Below, piece by piece: positions 1-6,643 of a DNA stretch of 41,686 nucleotides. Under the pieces are notes generated by a model, which ran no database searches, had not been told where the DNA came from, and saw only the letters and a program-made list of their open reading frames with translations. The stretch's first letter is position 1, and each line of letters starts with the position of its first letter. The DNA is from CANLBN01 sp050633825 (GTDB taxonomy: Bacteria > Pseudomonadota > Gammaproteobacteria > Pseudomonadales > Cellvibrionaceae): positions 1-41,686 of the forward strand of contig JBOEHG010000012.1 of assembly GCA_050633825.1 (NCBI GenBank), written 5' to 3'. The translations under genes were made by a program, and so were the position numbers.

Positions 1-565
1 GGATTAAGTCATCAAAATCGACAGCATTATAGGCTTTTAAGGCTTCGGTATAGCGTTGATAAATCAATGCAATTAACTGTTCACCCTGACTTTCCGACAC
101 CGCTAAAGCTTGCTCAGGAAATGTAAGGTCATTTTTCCATAATGAAATCTGATTTTGTACAAGGTTCAGGTGATCACTATCGAGATCGCCGTCTTTCATC
201 ATGATTTCTTTAAGTAAGGCTCTACTATCTTCGGAATCAAAAATCGAAAAACCGGATTTATAACCAAAGAGCTTATGGTCTTGCCGTAGGATAGAGAGGC
301 CGAGATTATGGAAGGTAGAGACCGTCAGGCCGCGGGATTCCTGACGTTTAACCAAACGGCTGACACGTTCTTTCATTTCTCGTGCCGCTTTATTGGTAAA
401 GGTTAGCGCAGCAATATAGCGTGCAGGAAGGTTGCACTCAGTGATGAGGTAGGCGATTTTGCGGGTAATAACACTCGTTTTACCACTGCCAGCGCCGGCT
501 AGCACCAAACAGGGGCCATCGATATAGTGAACGGCTTCTCGCTGTTTAGTATTTAATTGTGACAC
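1..565 (-). CDS. rep: ATP-dependent DNA helicase Rep (5' part, runs off window)
   Basis: Superfamily 1 3'-5' DNA helicase that helps replication forks pass protein blocks. The reverse strand translates to an open frame starting GTG-TCA-CAA-TTA-AAT and continuing past the window edge, so only about 188 N-terminal residues are present. Visible motifs are the Q-motif region LNTKQREAV, Walker A GAGSGKT, motif Ia TFTNKAAREMKER, and the 1B-region STFHNLGL. WKNDL and the closing DFDDLI agree with E. coli Rep better than with UvrD or PcrA. The GTG at 565 was chosen because it aligns with the usual Rep N-terminus; a second in-frame GTG lies further upstream and no clear ribosome binding site decides between them. 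It is divergent from the GGDEF gene across about 285 bp. Family assignment is secure from motifs; the missing C-terminus cannot be assessed. Confidence 0.93.
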   Translation of the reverse strand, partial: MSQLNTKQREAVHYIDGPCLVLAGAGSGKTSVITRKIAYLITECNLPARYIAALTFTNKAAREMKERVSRLVKRQESRGLTVSTFHNLGLSILRQDHKLFGYKSGFSIFDSEDSRALLKEIMMKDGDLDSDHLNLVQNQISLWKNDLTFPEQALAVSESQGEQLIALIYQRYTEALKAYNAVDFDDLI

Positions 566-850
566 GGGTATTTGACTGCTAAATGAAAAGACGACATTGT
601 ACACAACAAGCGCCTGAAGACAGTTTATTTATTGCAAAAAAATATAAAAACGAACTGTTCAAAATATTATGCAATATAAGCGAAATTATATGGATAAAAT
701 CGCGCCCTTTAGGTAAAGTACAAAATCTAATCAATATAAGCGTATTAACCCACCGTATATAGACACGTGCACGGAAGTTATACATTTAGAAACGACATTA
801 GATCGATATTGTAATTGAAAGGAAGCATCAGTGAGTGAGGGGTCTTATTA
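566..850. promoter_or_regulatory. Divergent intergenic region rep / GGDEF gene with an 11-bp direct repeat
   Basis: An AT-rich spacer that must hold the promoters of both flanking genes. The 11-mer CAATATAAGCG occurs at 672-682 and again, in the same orientation, at 732-742, exactly 60 bp apart. I cannot name a regulator for it. No convincing gene is present; the reverse-strand frame at 579-785 has no recognisable protein features. Confidence 0.35.
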
Positions 851-851
851 G
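831..851 (+). CDS. Possible six-codon leader ORF coupled to the GGDEF gene
   Basis: GTG AGT GAG GGG TCT TAT TAG follows a good purine-rich ribosome binding site (AAAGGAAG, about 819-826). It ends so that its TAG overlaps the GTG start of the next gene by one base (TAGTG). This arrangement would permit translational coupling. It may equally be chance; the peptide (six residues) has no known counterpart. Confidence 0.25.
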   Translation: MSEGSY

Positions 852-2566
852 TGGGCAAAGCATCAAAGTCCACAACAGTGCTTTTAGTAGATGACGATCG
901 GCAAGAATACTTGCTGATAGGCTATCTATTGGCTGAAGCTCACCACGAAGATTATCGTTTGGTGTGGTGTAAAAACCTAGAAGATGCACTGAATCATATC
1001 GAACGCCAAACCTGTGATGTCGTATTGCTAGACTACCATTGGGGTGGTTCCAGCATTGGCCGTGACTTTCTCAATAAGGCTAAAGCGAAAAATAGCCACA
1101 TCCCAATTATTGTGATGACGGATGAAGTCGAAGCGGATGTCGATGAATATGCCATCCGTGAAGGCGCTTCAGATTACCTGACCAAAAGCCGTATCAATTC
1201 TCAATTCCTCGAGCGCGCGATTCGTTATGCCATAGAGCGTAAACAAATTGAAGACCGCTTAGATCATCTTGCCCATTATGATCATTTAACCGACTTGCCT
1301 AATCGGATGTTATTTCTTGATCGCCTGCGTCATTCGATCAGTATTGCTCAACGGGAAAAAAATCAGTTCACATTAATGTTTATTGATATGGATGATTTTA
1401 AAGGCGTGAATGACTCCTATGGTCATGAAGTGGGCGATAAATTGTTAAAGCAATTCTCGGGGCGTTTAAGTCGTGCGGTTCGTCGCAGTGATACGGTTGC
1501 CCGTATTGGGGGTGATGAATTTACCGTACTGTTACACAATATTGGTAGCGCACCTAAAATCATGATGCTGGCGCAAAAGATTATTAACGAAACCAATCAG
1601 CCTTATACGATCAATGGTCATGAATTTATGGTGGGCTGTAGTATTGGTATTGCGGTTTACCCTGATGCAGGAGACGATGAGGAGACCTTGCAGCGTAATG
1701 CTGACTTGGCCATGTATCAGGCTAAACAAGAATCTGTCAGTAGTTATCGTTTCTTCTCAGATGTTCTTAGCAGTGATATTAAAGTTCAGTGGGACCTACA
1801 TCGCGATTTTTATCCCGCCATGGCAGCGAAACAATTTGGTGTGTTTTATGTGCCGCGGGTTGATATAAAAAGCAATCAGATTACTGCGATTGAGATTGCG
1901 CCTTATTGGAAACATCCAGAAAAAGGGGTTCTACACTACCAACATTTTTCCAGCATCAGTGCTGATCGTGAAATGGGTAAGCGTTTGTTTGAATGGTTGT
2001 GTGCCGTTGGTTTGCATCAATTCAGCAAATTACAATACGCTGAAAATGTAAAGCTAGTGTTTAATTTGGATTTTCATCACTTCACCCAAGGACAATTAAT
2101 TCAAAGTATAGAAAAATTATTAAAAAAATATAATGTTTCAGGTGAACGTATAGAAATCGATCTGAATCAGGTGTCTATTGACAGCAATATTGATGTTATA
2201 GAATCTTGTATGGACGCTTTGCAAGCGCTTGGTATTCATTTTGGTATTAACGGCTTTGGTTCAGAATTATCCTCTCTGTTACATTTACAGCGACTGCCTA
2301 TCAATACTTTAAAAATCGACAAGCGTTTGGTAAAAGCCGTTCATAAGAATGCGGAAGATGCACAGTTATTAAAAGCGGTGATTGAATTTTCTCATCGTAT
2401 TGGTAAAAAAGTGGTTGCTGAATCAATACAAACAAAAGCACAGTTGGCAATGTTGGAAAAATTGGGTTGTGATCAATGTAAAGGGCAGGCAGCTATCGGT
2501 ATTCTTTCGTTTAAGCAACTACAACATGCATTAAAAAAACATGCAGTTCAAAAGCAGTCTGTATAG
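851..2566 (+). CDS. Response regulator with receiver, GGDEF and degenerate EAL domains
   Basis: A cytoplasmic cyclic-di-GMP-type signalling protein of 571 aa. The N-terminal receiver domain (about 8-125) has the acidic pocket D14-D16, phospho-acceptor D61 (LLDYHWGG), T90 and K112. The GGDEF domain (about 138-300) keeps GGDEF at 220-224 and an RxxD inhibitory-site motif at 211-214, so diguanylate cyclase activity is plausible. The C-terminal EAL domain (about 325-565) is degenerate: the signature is EIAPYW instead of EALxRW, and the loop-6 DDFGTG is INGFGS. It is therefore probably not an active phosphodiesterase, though it may still bind ligand or partners. The start is GTG preceded by GAGGGG. 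No cognate histidine kinase lies next to it, so the input is unknown. Confidence 0.9.
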   Translation: MGKASKSTTVLLVDDDRQEYLLIGYLLAEAHHEDYRLVWCKNLEDALNHIERQTCDVVLLDYHWGGSSIGRDFLNKAKAKNSHIPIIVMTDEVEADVDEYAIREGASDYLTKSRINSQFLERAIRYAIERKQIEDRLDHLAHYDHLTDLPNRMLFLDRLRHSISIAQREKNQFTLMFIDMDDFKGVNDSYGHEVGDKLLKQFSGRLSRAVRRSDTVARIGGDEFTVLLHNIGSAPKIMMLAQKIINETNQPYTINGHEFMVGCSIGIAVYPDAGDDEETLQRNADLAMYQAKQESVSSYRFFSDVLSSDIKVQWDLHRDFYPAMAAKQFGVFYVPRVDIKSNQITAIEIAPYWKHPEKGVLHYQHFSSISADREMGKRLFEWLCAVGLHQFSKLQYAENVKLVFNLDFHHFTQGQLIQSIEKLLKKYNVSGERIEIDLNQVSIDSNIDVIESCMDALQALGIHFGINGFGSELSSLLHLQRLPINTLKIDKRLVKAVHKNAEDAQLLKAVIEFSHRIGKKVVAESIQTKAQLAMLEKLGCDQCKGQAAIGILSFKQLQHALKKHAVQKQSV

Positions 2567-2606
2567 TAAAGCTTTCATCATCTCATCATAAATATTCTTT
2601 AATAGT

Positions 2607-4121
2607 TTAGCGATCAAAATTTCTCAGCGAGAGAGACTCTGCTATATGATGAGATCGAATTTCTTTGGCGTTTTCCAGGTCAGCAATGGTTCGAGCCACT
2701 TTAATAATTCGATGGTAGGCACGGCCAGATAGCGCTAGTTTTTCCATTGCATGGTTTAAGAGTGCTTTTTCCTCTTCGCCTAAGTTGCAATAGCTAGCTA
2801 ATTGCCTCGTCGATAGTTTCGCATTGATGGTTTGTTGCCGTTGCTGTTGTTTTTTTCGGGCTTCGATAACCCGTTGCCGAATATTTGCAGAGCATTCACT
2901 GGTATTTTTTTTGTTTTTTGTCGGGTGTAATTCATCAATGGGTATGGATGTGACAGGGATATGTAAATCGATACGATCAAGTAATGGCCCTGAAATTTTT
3001 TGGCGGTAACGTTGTATTTGTTCTTGCGTACAAGTACAACGTTGTTTTCGATGGTGTTGAGTAGGGCTGGACAAATAACCGCAAGGGCAAGGGTTCATTG
3101 CAGCCACTAATTGAAATTGCGCTGGAAATATTAGCTGTGCTGTTGCGCGAGATATGCGTATCTCTCCAGATTCTAATGGTTCTCGTAAAACCTCTAGTAC
3201 ATGGCGTTGGAATTCAGGTAATTCATCTAAAAATAATACACCATGATGTGCTAATGAAATTTCCCCCGGTTGTGGATGACTGCCACCACCGACAAGTGCA
3301 ACTGCAGATGCTGTGTGATGAGGATTGCGGAAAGGAGGTAGTTGCCAGTGAGGGTAATGATGGCCACATAAAGAATGAATACTGGCGACATCAATGGCTT
3401 GTGATTGTTCTAGCGGTGGCATAATGCTGGGCAGCCGACTTGCCAACATGGTTTTGCCTGTTCCTGGTGGGCCGTAGAGTAATACATTATGACCTCCGGC
3501 AGCAGCAATTTCTAAAGCCCTTTTTACATGTTTTTGTCCATAGACATCACTAAAGTCAGGCGTTGATAGCGTTGATTCCGTTTTTTTAAATGAGATTTTT
3601 TTGAGAATATTTTTTTGCTGTAAATGCGCACATACAGCTAATAAACTTTCAGCGCTATACATCTGTGTTGTTTCACACAAGCTAGCTTCTATTGTATTTT
3701 TACAAGGAAGAATCAATTTACGTTTCGATTTTCCACAAGCAATTGCAGCCGGTAAAATACCATGAATGGCTCGGAGTTCGCCGGATAATGCCAGCTCACC
3801 AATAAACTCAAAATCGTTAAGTACATTATCTGGAATTTGTTCTGAAGCCGCAAGAATACCGATCGCAATCGCTAGGTCAAATCGCCCACCGTCTTTTGGC
3901 AAATCTGCTGGAGCAAGGTTGATAGTAATACGTCGAGCAGGAAAATCAAATTGGCTATTGATTAGCGCACTACGCACACGATCTTTACTTTCTTTGACAG
4001 CTGTTTCGGGTAAGCCAACAATGGACAGTCCGGGTAAACCATTGGATAAATGAACTTCGACAGTAACGGTGGGGGCATCAATACCCAGACGGGCACGGGT
4101 GTGAACAATGGCGAGTGACAT
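2607..4121 (-). CDS. comM: YifB/ComM family Mg-chelatase-like AAA+ ATPase
   Basis: A 504-aa AAA+ protein of the ComM/YifB family. In naturally competent gammaproteobacteria, ComM is a hexameric helicase that promotes branch migration during integration of transforming DNA. The N-terminal Lon-protease-like ChlI domain (about 1-170) contains GLPGLSIVGLPETAVKESKDR and APADLPKDGGRFDLAIAIGIL. The ATPase core has Walker A GPPGTGKT (217-224), Walker B VLFLDE (295-300), a cysteine cluster NPCPCGY...CTCT (343-364) and LLDRIDLH (380-387). A C-terminal Mg-chelatase domain includes YHRIIKVARTIADLE. Length and motifs are complete. Its position beside ubiK and glnK-amtB matches pseudomonads. Presence does not by itself prove competence, since the family is widespread in non-competent species. 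Confidence 0.93.
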   Translation of the reverse strand: MSLAIVHTRARLGIDAPTVTVEVHLSNGLPGLSIVGLPETAVKESKDRVRSALINSQFDFPARRITINLAPADLPKDGGRFDLAIAIGILAASEQIPDNVLNDFEFIGELALSGELRAIHGILPAAIACGKSKRKLILPCKNTIEASLCETTQMYSAESLLAVCAHLQQKNILKKISFKKTESTLSTPDFSDVYGQKHVKRALEIAAAGGHNVLLYGPPGTGKTMLASRLPSIMPPLEQSQAIDVASIHSLCGHHYPHWQLPPFRNPHHTASAVALVGGGSHPQPGEISLAHHGVLFLDELPEFQRHVLEVLREPLESGEIRISRATAQLIFPAQFQLVAAMNPCPCGYLSSPTQHHRKQRCTCTQEQIQRYRQKISGPLLDRIDLHIPVTSIPIDELHPTKNKKNTSECSANIRQRVIEARKKQQQRQQTINAKLSTRQLASYCNLGEEEKALLNHAMEKLALSGRAYHRIIKVARTIADLENAKEIRSHHIAESLSLRNFDR

Positions 4122-4230
4122 AAGTTGCTTCCTGCAATTTAATAATCCTTAGTTCAACCAATGTAACCCAAAAAAATTATCCAGGCAATATTTTGTTAGC
4201 CGTTGAATAGTTTACTGAGAAAAAATAAGC

Positions 4231-4265
4231 AAAAAAAACGCTCTGATAGAGGATATCAGAGCGTT
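4231..4265 (-). terminator. Rho-independent terminator of the TorF-type porin gene
   Basis: A perfect 12-bp stem, AACGCTCTGATA pairing with TATCAGAGCGTT (4237-4248 and 4254-4265), has a 5-nt loop. On the reverse strand it is followed by a run of eight T. It sits 25 bp past the porin stop codon and separates the porin from comM. Confidence 0.9.
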
Positions 4266-4289
4266 AAGAAGGAGGGCAAAATAAATCGT

Positions 4290-4952
4290 TTATAGGTCGA
4301 ATGATTTACTGATATCAAGAACCATATAGCCGTCGCCGCTTTCACCGCTAACGCCACCAGATTCAGCATTTGATGTTTGGCCTATAGAAATAGTTGCATC
4401 AAGCCCGGCAACTTCACCTGAGGCAGATAGCTCAATATAGTCGTATGAATCGTCAGTATCATCATTCTCGAAAGTACCTACGGTGGCACCAAAGACATCA
4501 CCGCTCCAGCTTAAGGCGATAAAGTCATAGTCGGTTTCTTCTGCGCCGTCATCATCGTCTTCACCTGTAGAATATTCAAAGCCGAATGCACCGAAACCTG
4601 CAGTGAAGTTAATCTCATGCTCAAAATCACCAGAGTTAGTATATTCATAACGAGTATAACCTAGCCCTAGAGAAACACCGCTTACATCAAGACCGTAACC
4701 GAAATAAAAATCTTGTTCCAAGCCATCATTACCTCCAGTACCATCATCAATCCACCATGTACCCGCATAAAATCCGCCATTTTCATAGTCAAGACCTGCA
4801 TATAAACCTGCATCTCCCAAGTTAGAACCACGGAAATAATAATCAGATACGAAACCAGCATTGGCACTTAAGTCAGCGTGCGCAATATTTGCACCGGTTG
4901 AACCAGCCGCAATGATCGCTGAAGCTAACAATGTTTTTGAAAGAGTTTTCAT
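4290..4952 (-). CDS. TorF family putative outer-membrane porin
   Basis: A 220-aa secreted beta-barrel protein. The start was set at the ATG at 4952 because GGAGAC precedes it and an ordinary signal peptide follows (KTLSKTLLASAIIAAGS...AHA, cleavage about residue 26). A longer frame back to 5006 would bury that signal. The mature protein begins with SANAGFVSDYYFRG, the hallmark of the family described by profile TIGR02001, and has alternating aromatic/glycine beta strands with acidic loops (GEDDDDGAEE, FENDDTDDSYD). It ends in a C-terminal SFDL, as outer-membrane barrels often do with an aromatic near the end. The transported substrate is unknown. A sigma-54 promoter (5078-5095) and the glnK-amtB neighbourhood suggest nitrogen-limitation expression, so a nitrogenous solute is a reasonable inference. 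Confidence 0.8.
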   Translation of the reverse strand: MKTLSKTLLASAIIAAGSTGANIAHADLSANAGFVSDYYFRGSNLGDAGLYAGLDYENGGFYAGTWWIDDGTGGNDGLEQDFYFGYGLDVSGVSLGLGYTRYEYTNSGDFEHEINFTAGFGAFGFEYSTGEDDDDGAEETDYDFIALSWSGDVFGATVGTFENDDTDDSYDYIELSASGEVAGLDATISIGQTSNAESGGVSGESGDGYMVLDISKSFDL

Positions 4953-5077
4953 GTATGTCTCCACTCTAGAATTTTTGAGGTTTATTGATTTCACCCCTAT
5001 GGGCAATCAATCACAGCAATAGCAAAAGCCCCCTAGCTGTAAAGACCGCGTCATATAGGTACGTTACTGCTGGGGGA

Positions 5078-5095
5078 TAGCACGAAATAGGCCAA
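5078..5095 (-). promoter_or_regulatory. Sigma-54 (RpoN) promoter of the porin gene
   Basis: The reverse strand reads TTGGCCTATTTCGTGCTA. GG and GC are exactly 12 bp apart, as required for -24/-12 elements, and the flanking TT and T/A match the consensus. Predicted transcription start is about 5068, giving a leader of roughly 116 nt. It was found by eye, not by scoring. Confidence 0.65.
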
Positions 5096-5512
5096 GATAA
5101 ATTTTGTTTTAAAAAACAACGCTTTATGATTTTTAAAATATTTATATAAAAAAAATTAATCCATCAGCACATAAATGAGGCGAATTGACCGCACTATTAT
5201 TAGGCGATTGCACCAATATAGGATGTAATTTTAATTTTTTCCTATTTTTAGAAAATTTTGACGTGAATCATTACAAAAAAGTCGTCGATAATCGTATCGA
5301 CATTCAGACTACAGCCTGTTGTTTAAGCGATATATTATTTGATTATCGTTATTTTTAGGTTTATTTCGTCGCTTTAGTATTGTTTTATCCGAGTATTTTT
5401 TGATAGTGTGTAAAGGAATATTTCAGTGCACGCATGTGTAGATAGCGGTTTAATTTACTCAAAAATAGACTGTTGATTCATTTATAGGTATAGGATAGGT
5501 AAGTTTTAATTT
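5096..5512. other. Intergenic region between porin promoter and ubiK
   Basis: No gene is seen in this AT-rich spacer. Besides the weak NtrC-like boxes it holds a hairpin-capable palindrome at 5284-5301 (GTCGATA, loop ATCG, TATCGAC) of unknown role. The promoter of ubiK should lie in the 3' part; I could not choose a convincing -35/-10 pair. Confidence 0.4.
5167..5205. promoter_or_regulatory. Weak candidate NtrC boxes upstream of the porin promoter
   Basis: GCACATAAATGAGGC (5167-5181) and GCACTATTATTAGGC (5191-5205) each match 8 of 12 positions of the GCACCA-N3-TGGTGC pattern. They are centred about 106 and 130 bp upstream of the predicted sigma-54 start, the usual distance for enhancer sites. 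A further half-site GCACCA lies at 5210-5215. The matches are imperfect. Confidence 0.35.
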
Positions 5513-5755
5513 ATGATTACTTCAGTTATTGATAATTTAGTCGCTCAGTTAACATCGGCCAATGATTCTCCCAGAGATGCTTCTCATTTGCGTGCACTCT
5601 TACAATCGTCATTGCAAAAGTTGGACCTGGTCTCAAGGGAAGAGTTTGATGCACAAACCGCAGTATTGTCTCGCACTCGCGCCAAACTAGAGGCCTTGGA
5701 AGAGCAGGTTCAAATTTTGGGACAGCAGTTGATCAATGAAAGTGACCAACTTTAA
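5513..5755 (+). CDS. ubiK: Ubiquinone biosynthesis accessory factor UbiK (BMFP/YqiC family)
   Basis: An 80-aa, mostly helical protein. UbiK binds UbiJ and lipid and assists the aerobic ubiquinone (CoQ8) biosynthesis complex in gammaproteobacteria. Residues about 36-80 (LDLVSREEFDAQTAVLSRTRAKLEALEEQV...) form the predicted coiled coil, with VSREEFDxQ...LxxTRxKLxxLExxV typical of the family. The N-terminal amphipathic helix contains IDNLVAQL. Length is normal (family about 80-100 aa). It lies between the porin and glnK, as in pseudomonads, but a 500-bp regulatory spacer separates it from glnK, so it is probably not part of that operon. Confidence 0.88.
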   Translation: MITSVIDNLVAQLTSANDSPRDASHLRALLQSSLQKLDLVSREEFDAQTAVLSRTRAKLEALEEQVQILGQQLINESDQL

Positions 5756-5963
5756 TATTTGAGCTTTTATAGTGTATTATGGCAGTCTTCGTGCCCAAAT
5801 CTTTATGGTGGTTAGCAAGGTCATATTGAAATACCTTTAAGTGCAAGCAGAAATAAGTGTAGTTATTACGTCTCTATAAGTGTTTATTTTCCGATATATC
5901 CTTAAATTTATCTCGACCGTATTTCCTTTGATATTAATCCACTCTGTCGCGCACCAAAACAAA
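5756..5963. other. Intergenic region upstream of the NtrC boxes
   Basis: The first 200 bp after ubiK contain no supported gene and no T-tract terminator that I can see. An isolated NtrC half-site GCACCA at 5951-5956 adjoins the first full box. The reverse-strand frame at 5837-6037 covers the regulatory sites and is rejected as a gene. Confidence 0.4.
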
Positions 5964-5978
5964 GCGCAATAATGGTGC
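5964..5978. promoter_or_regulatory. NtrC-type enhancer box 1 of glnK-amtB
   Basis: GCGCAATAATGGTGC matches the dyad GCACCA-N3-TGGTGC at 10 of 12 positions, with a perfect right half. It is centred about 150 bp upstream of the predicted sigma-54 start. Confidence 0.6.
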
Positions 5979-5993
5979 TTGTATTTTTGACCT

Positions 5994-6008
5994 GCACAAC
6001 AAGGGTGC
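5994..6008. promoter_or_regulatory. NtrC-type enhancer box 2 of glnK-amtB
   Basis: GCACAACAAGGGTGC matches the same dyad at 10 of 12 positions. Its centre is 30 bp (about three helical turns) from box 1 and about 120 bp upstream of the predicted start. This resembles the paired, same-face sites of enterobacterial glnA. Confidence 0.65.
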
Positions 6009-6093
6009 GTTTGCGTGCAATTCAACACCTCAATCACTCCATTTTTTCCATTTCACCCTCTTTAAGCTTTTGTTTTTAATAGTCTTTTAATTG

Positions 6094-6111
6094 TTGGCAT
6101 ACCACCTGCAT
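6094..6111 (+). promoter_or_regulatory. Sigma-54 (RpoN) promoter of glnK-amtB
   Basis: TTGGCATACCACCTGCAT has GG and GC 12 bp apart and closely fits the TTGGCAC-N4/5-TTGCAT consensus. The predicted transcription start is about 6121, leaving a 135-nt leader before glnK. Two NtrC boxes upstream support nitrogen-limitation control. Confidence 0.75.
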
Positions 6112-6116
6112 TTGAG

Positions 6117-6132
6117 TGTGAATTCGTTCACA
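6117..6132. promoter_or_regulatory. Perfect CRP/Vfr-type site over the glnK transcription start
   Basis: TGTGAATTCGTTCACA is an exact TGTGA-N6-TCACA palindrome. It is centred only about 4 bp downstream of the start predicted from the sigma-54 promoter, a position expected to repress. I saw no other perfect match in the window. A crp gene is not in the window, but adenylate cyclase is (14013-16775). Confidence 0.6.
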
Positions 6133-6182
6133 TGCCTCGCGCTGATGTAACGATTACTATCAAGGAACGTGACATAAATAGC

Positions 6183-6207
6183 ACTTATCAACATTAAATA
6201 GATAAGT
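6183..6207 (+). other. Stem-loop in the glnK leader
   Basis: ACTTATC pairs with GATAAGT across an 11-nt AT-rich loop. Downstream, AACGTT occurs twice around CAAAA (6225-6241), and the 9-mer AAGGAACGT is repeated at 6162-6170 and 6222-6230. Function unknown. Confidence 0.3.
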
Positions 6208-6255
6208 ATTGTTAATAATAAAAGGAACGTTCAAAAACGTTTAGGAGATAAACCT

Positions 6256-6594
6256 ATGAAACTAGTTACTGCGATTATCAAGCCATTCAAGCTCGATACA
6301 GTACGTGAAGCACTATCAGAAATTGGAGTACAGGGTATTACGGTCACTGAAGTGAAAGGCTTTGGGCGTCAGAAAGGGCACACTGAGCTATACCGTGGTG
6401 CAGAATATGTCGTCGATTTTTTACCCAAAACCAAATTGGAAGTAGCGGTAAGCGATGACCAAGTGGATGCTGTTTTAGAAGCGGTTAGTAAAGCTGCGCA
6501 CAGCGGCAAAATCGGTGATGGAAAAATCTTTGTCTCAGGTCTTGAGCAGGCGGTTCGTATCCGTACTGGTGAGACTGGCGAAGACGCACTGTAA
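6256..6594 (+). CDS. glnK: PII nitrogen-regulatory protein GlnK
   Basis: A 112-aa trimeric PII signal protein that senses 2-oxoglutarate and ATP/ADP, blocks AmtB when nitrogen is plentiful, and is uridylylated by GlnD under nitrogen limitation. The sequence is complete: MKLVTAIIKPFKLD, T-loop with Tyr51 (HTELYRGAEYVVDFLPK), the Walker-like B-loop AAHSGKIGDGKIF and C-terminal RIRTGETGEDAL. AGGAG lies about 8 nt before the ATG. It is 49 bp upstream of amtB and almost surely cotranscribed with it from the sigma-54 promoter at 6094-6111. The T-loop is identical to that of the second PII gene at 8076. Called GlnK rather than GlnB because of the amtB linkage and nitrogen-regulated promoter. Confidence 0.95.
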   Translation: MKLVTAIIKPFKLDTVREALSEIGVQGITVTEVKGFGRQKGHTELYRGAEYVVDFLPKTKLEVAVSDDQVDAVLEAVSKAAHSGKIGDGKIFVSGLEQAVRIRTGETGEDAL

Positions 6595-6643
6595 TTAACT
6601 CTACTTTAACTAACGACAACAATTAACCATTTGGAGAGCAACA

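Noticed and set aside
579..785. A 68-codon reverse-strand frame upstream of the GGDEF gene
   Set aside because: No recognisable protein features; the region is a divergent promoter spacer.
5837..6037. A 66-codon reverse-strand frame in the glnK upstream region
   Set aside because: It covers the NtrC boxes, has no family resemblance and no good ribosome binding site.
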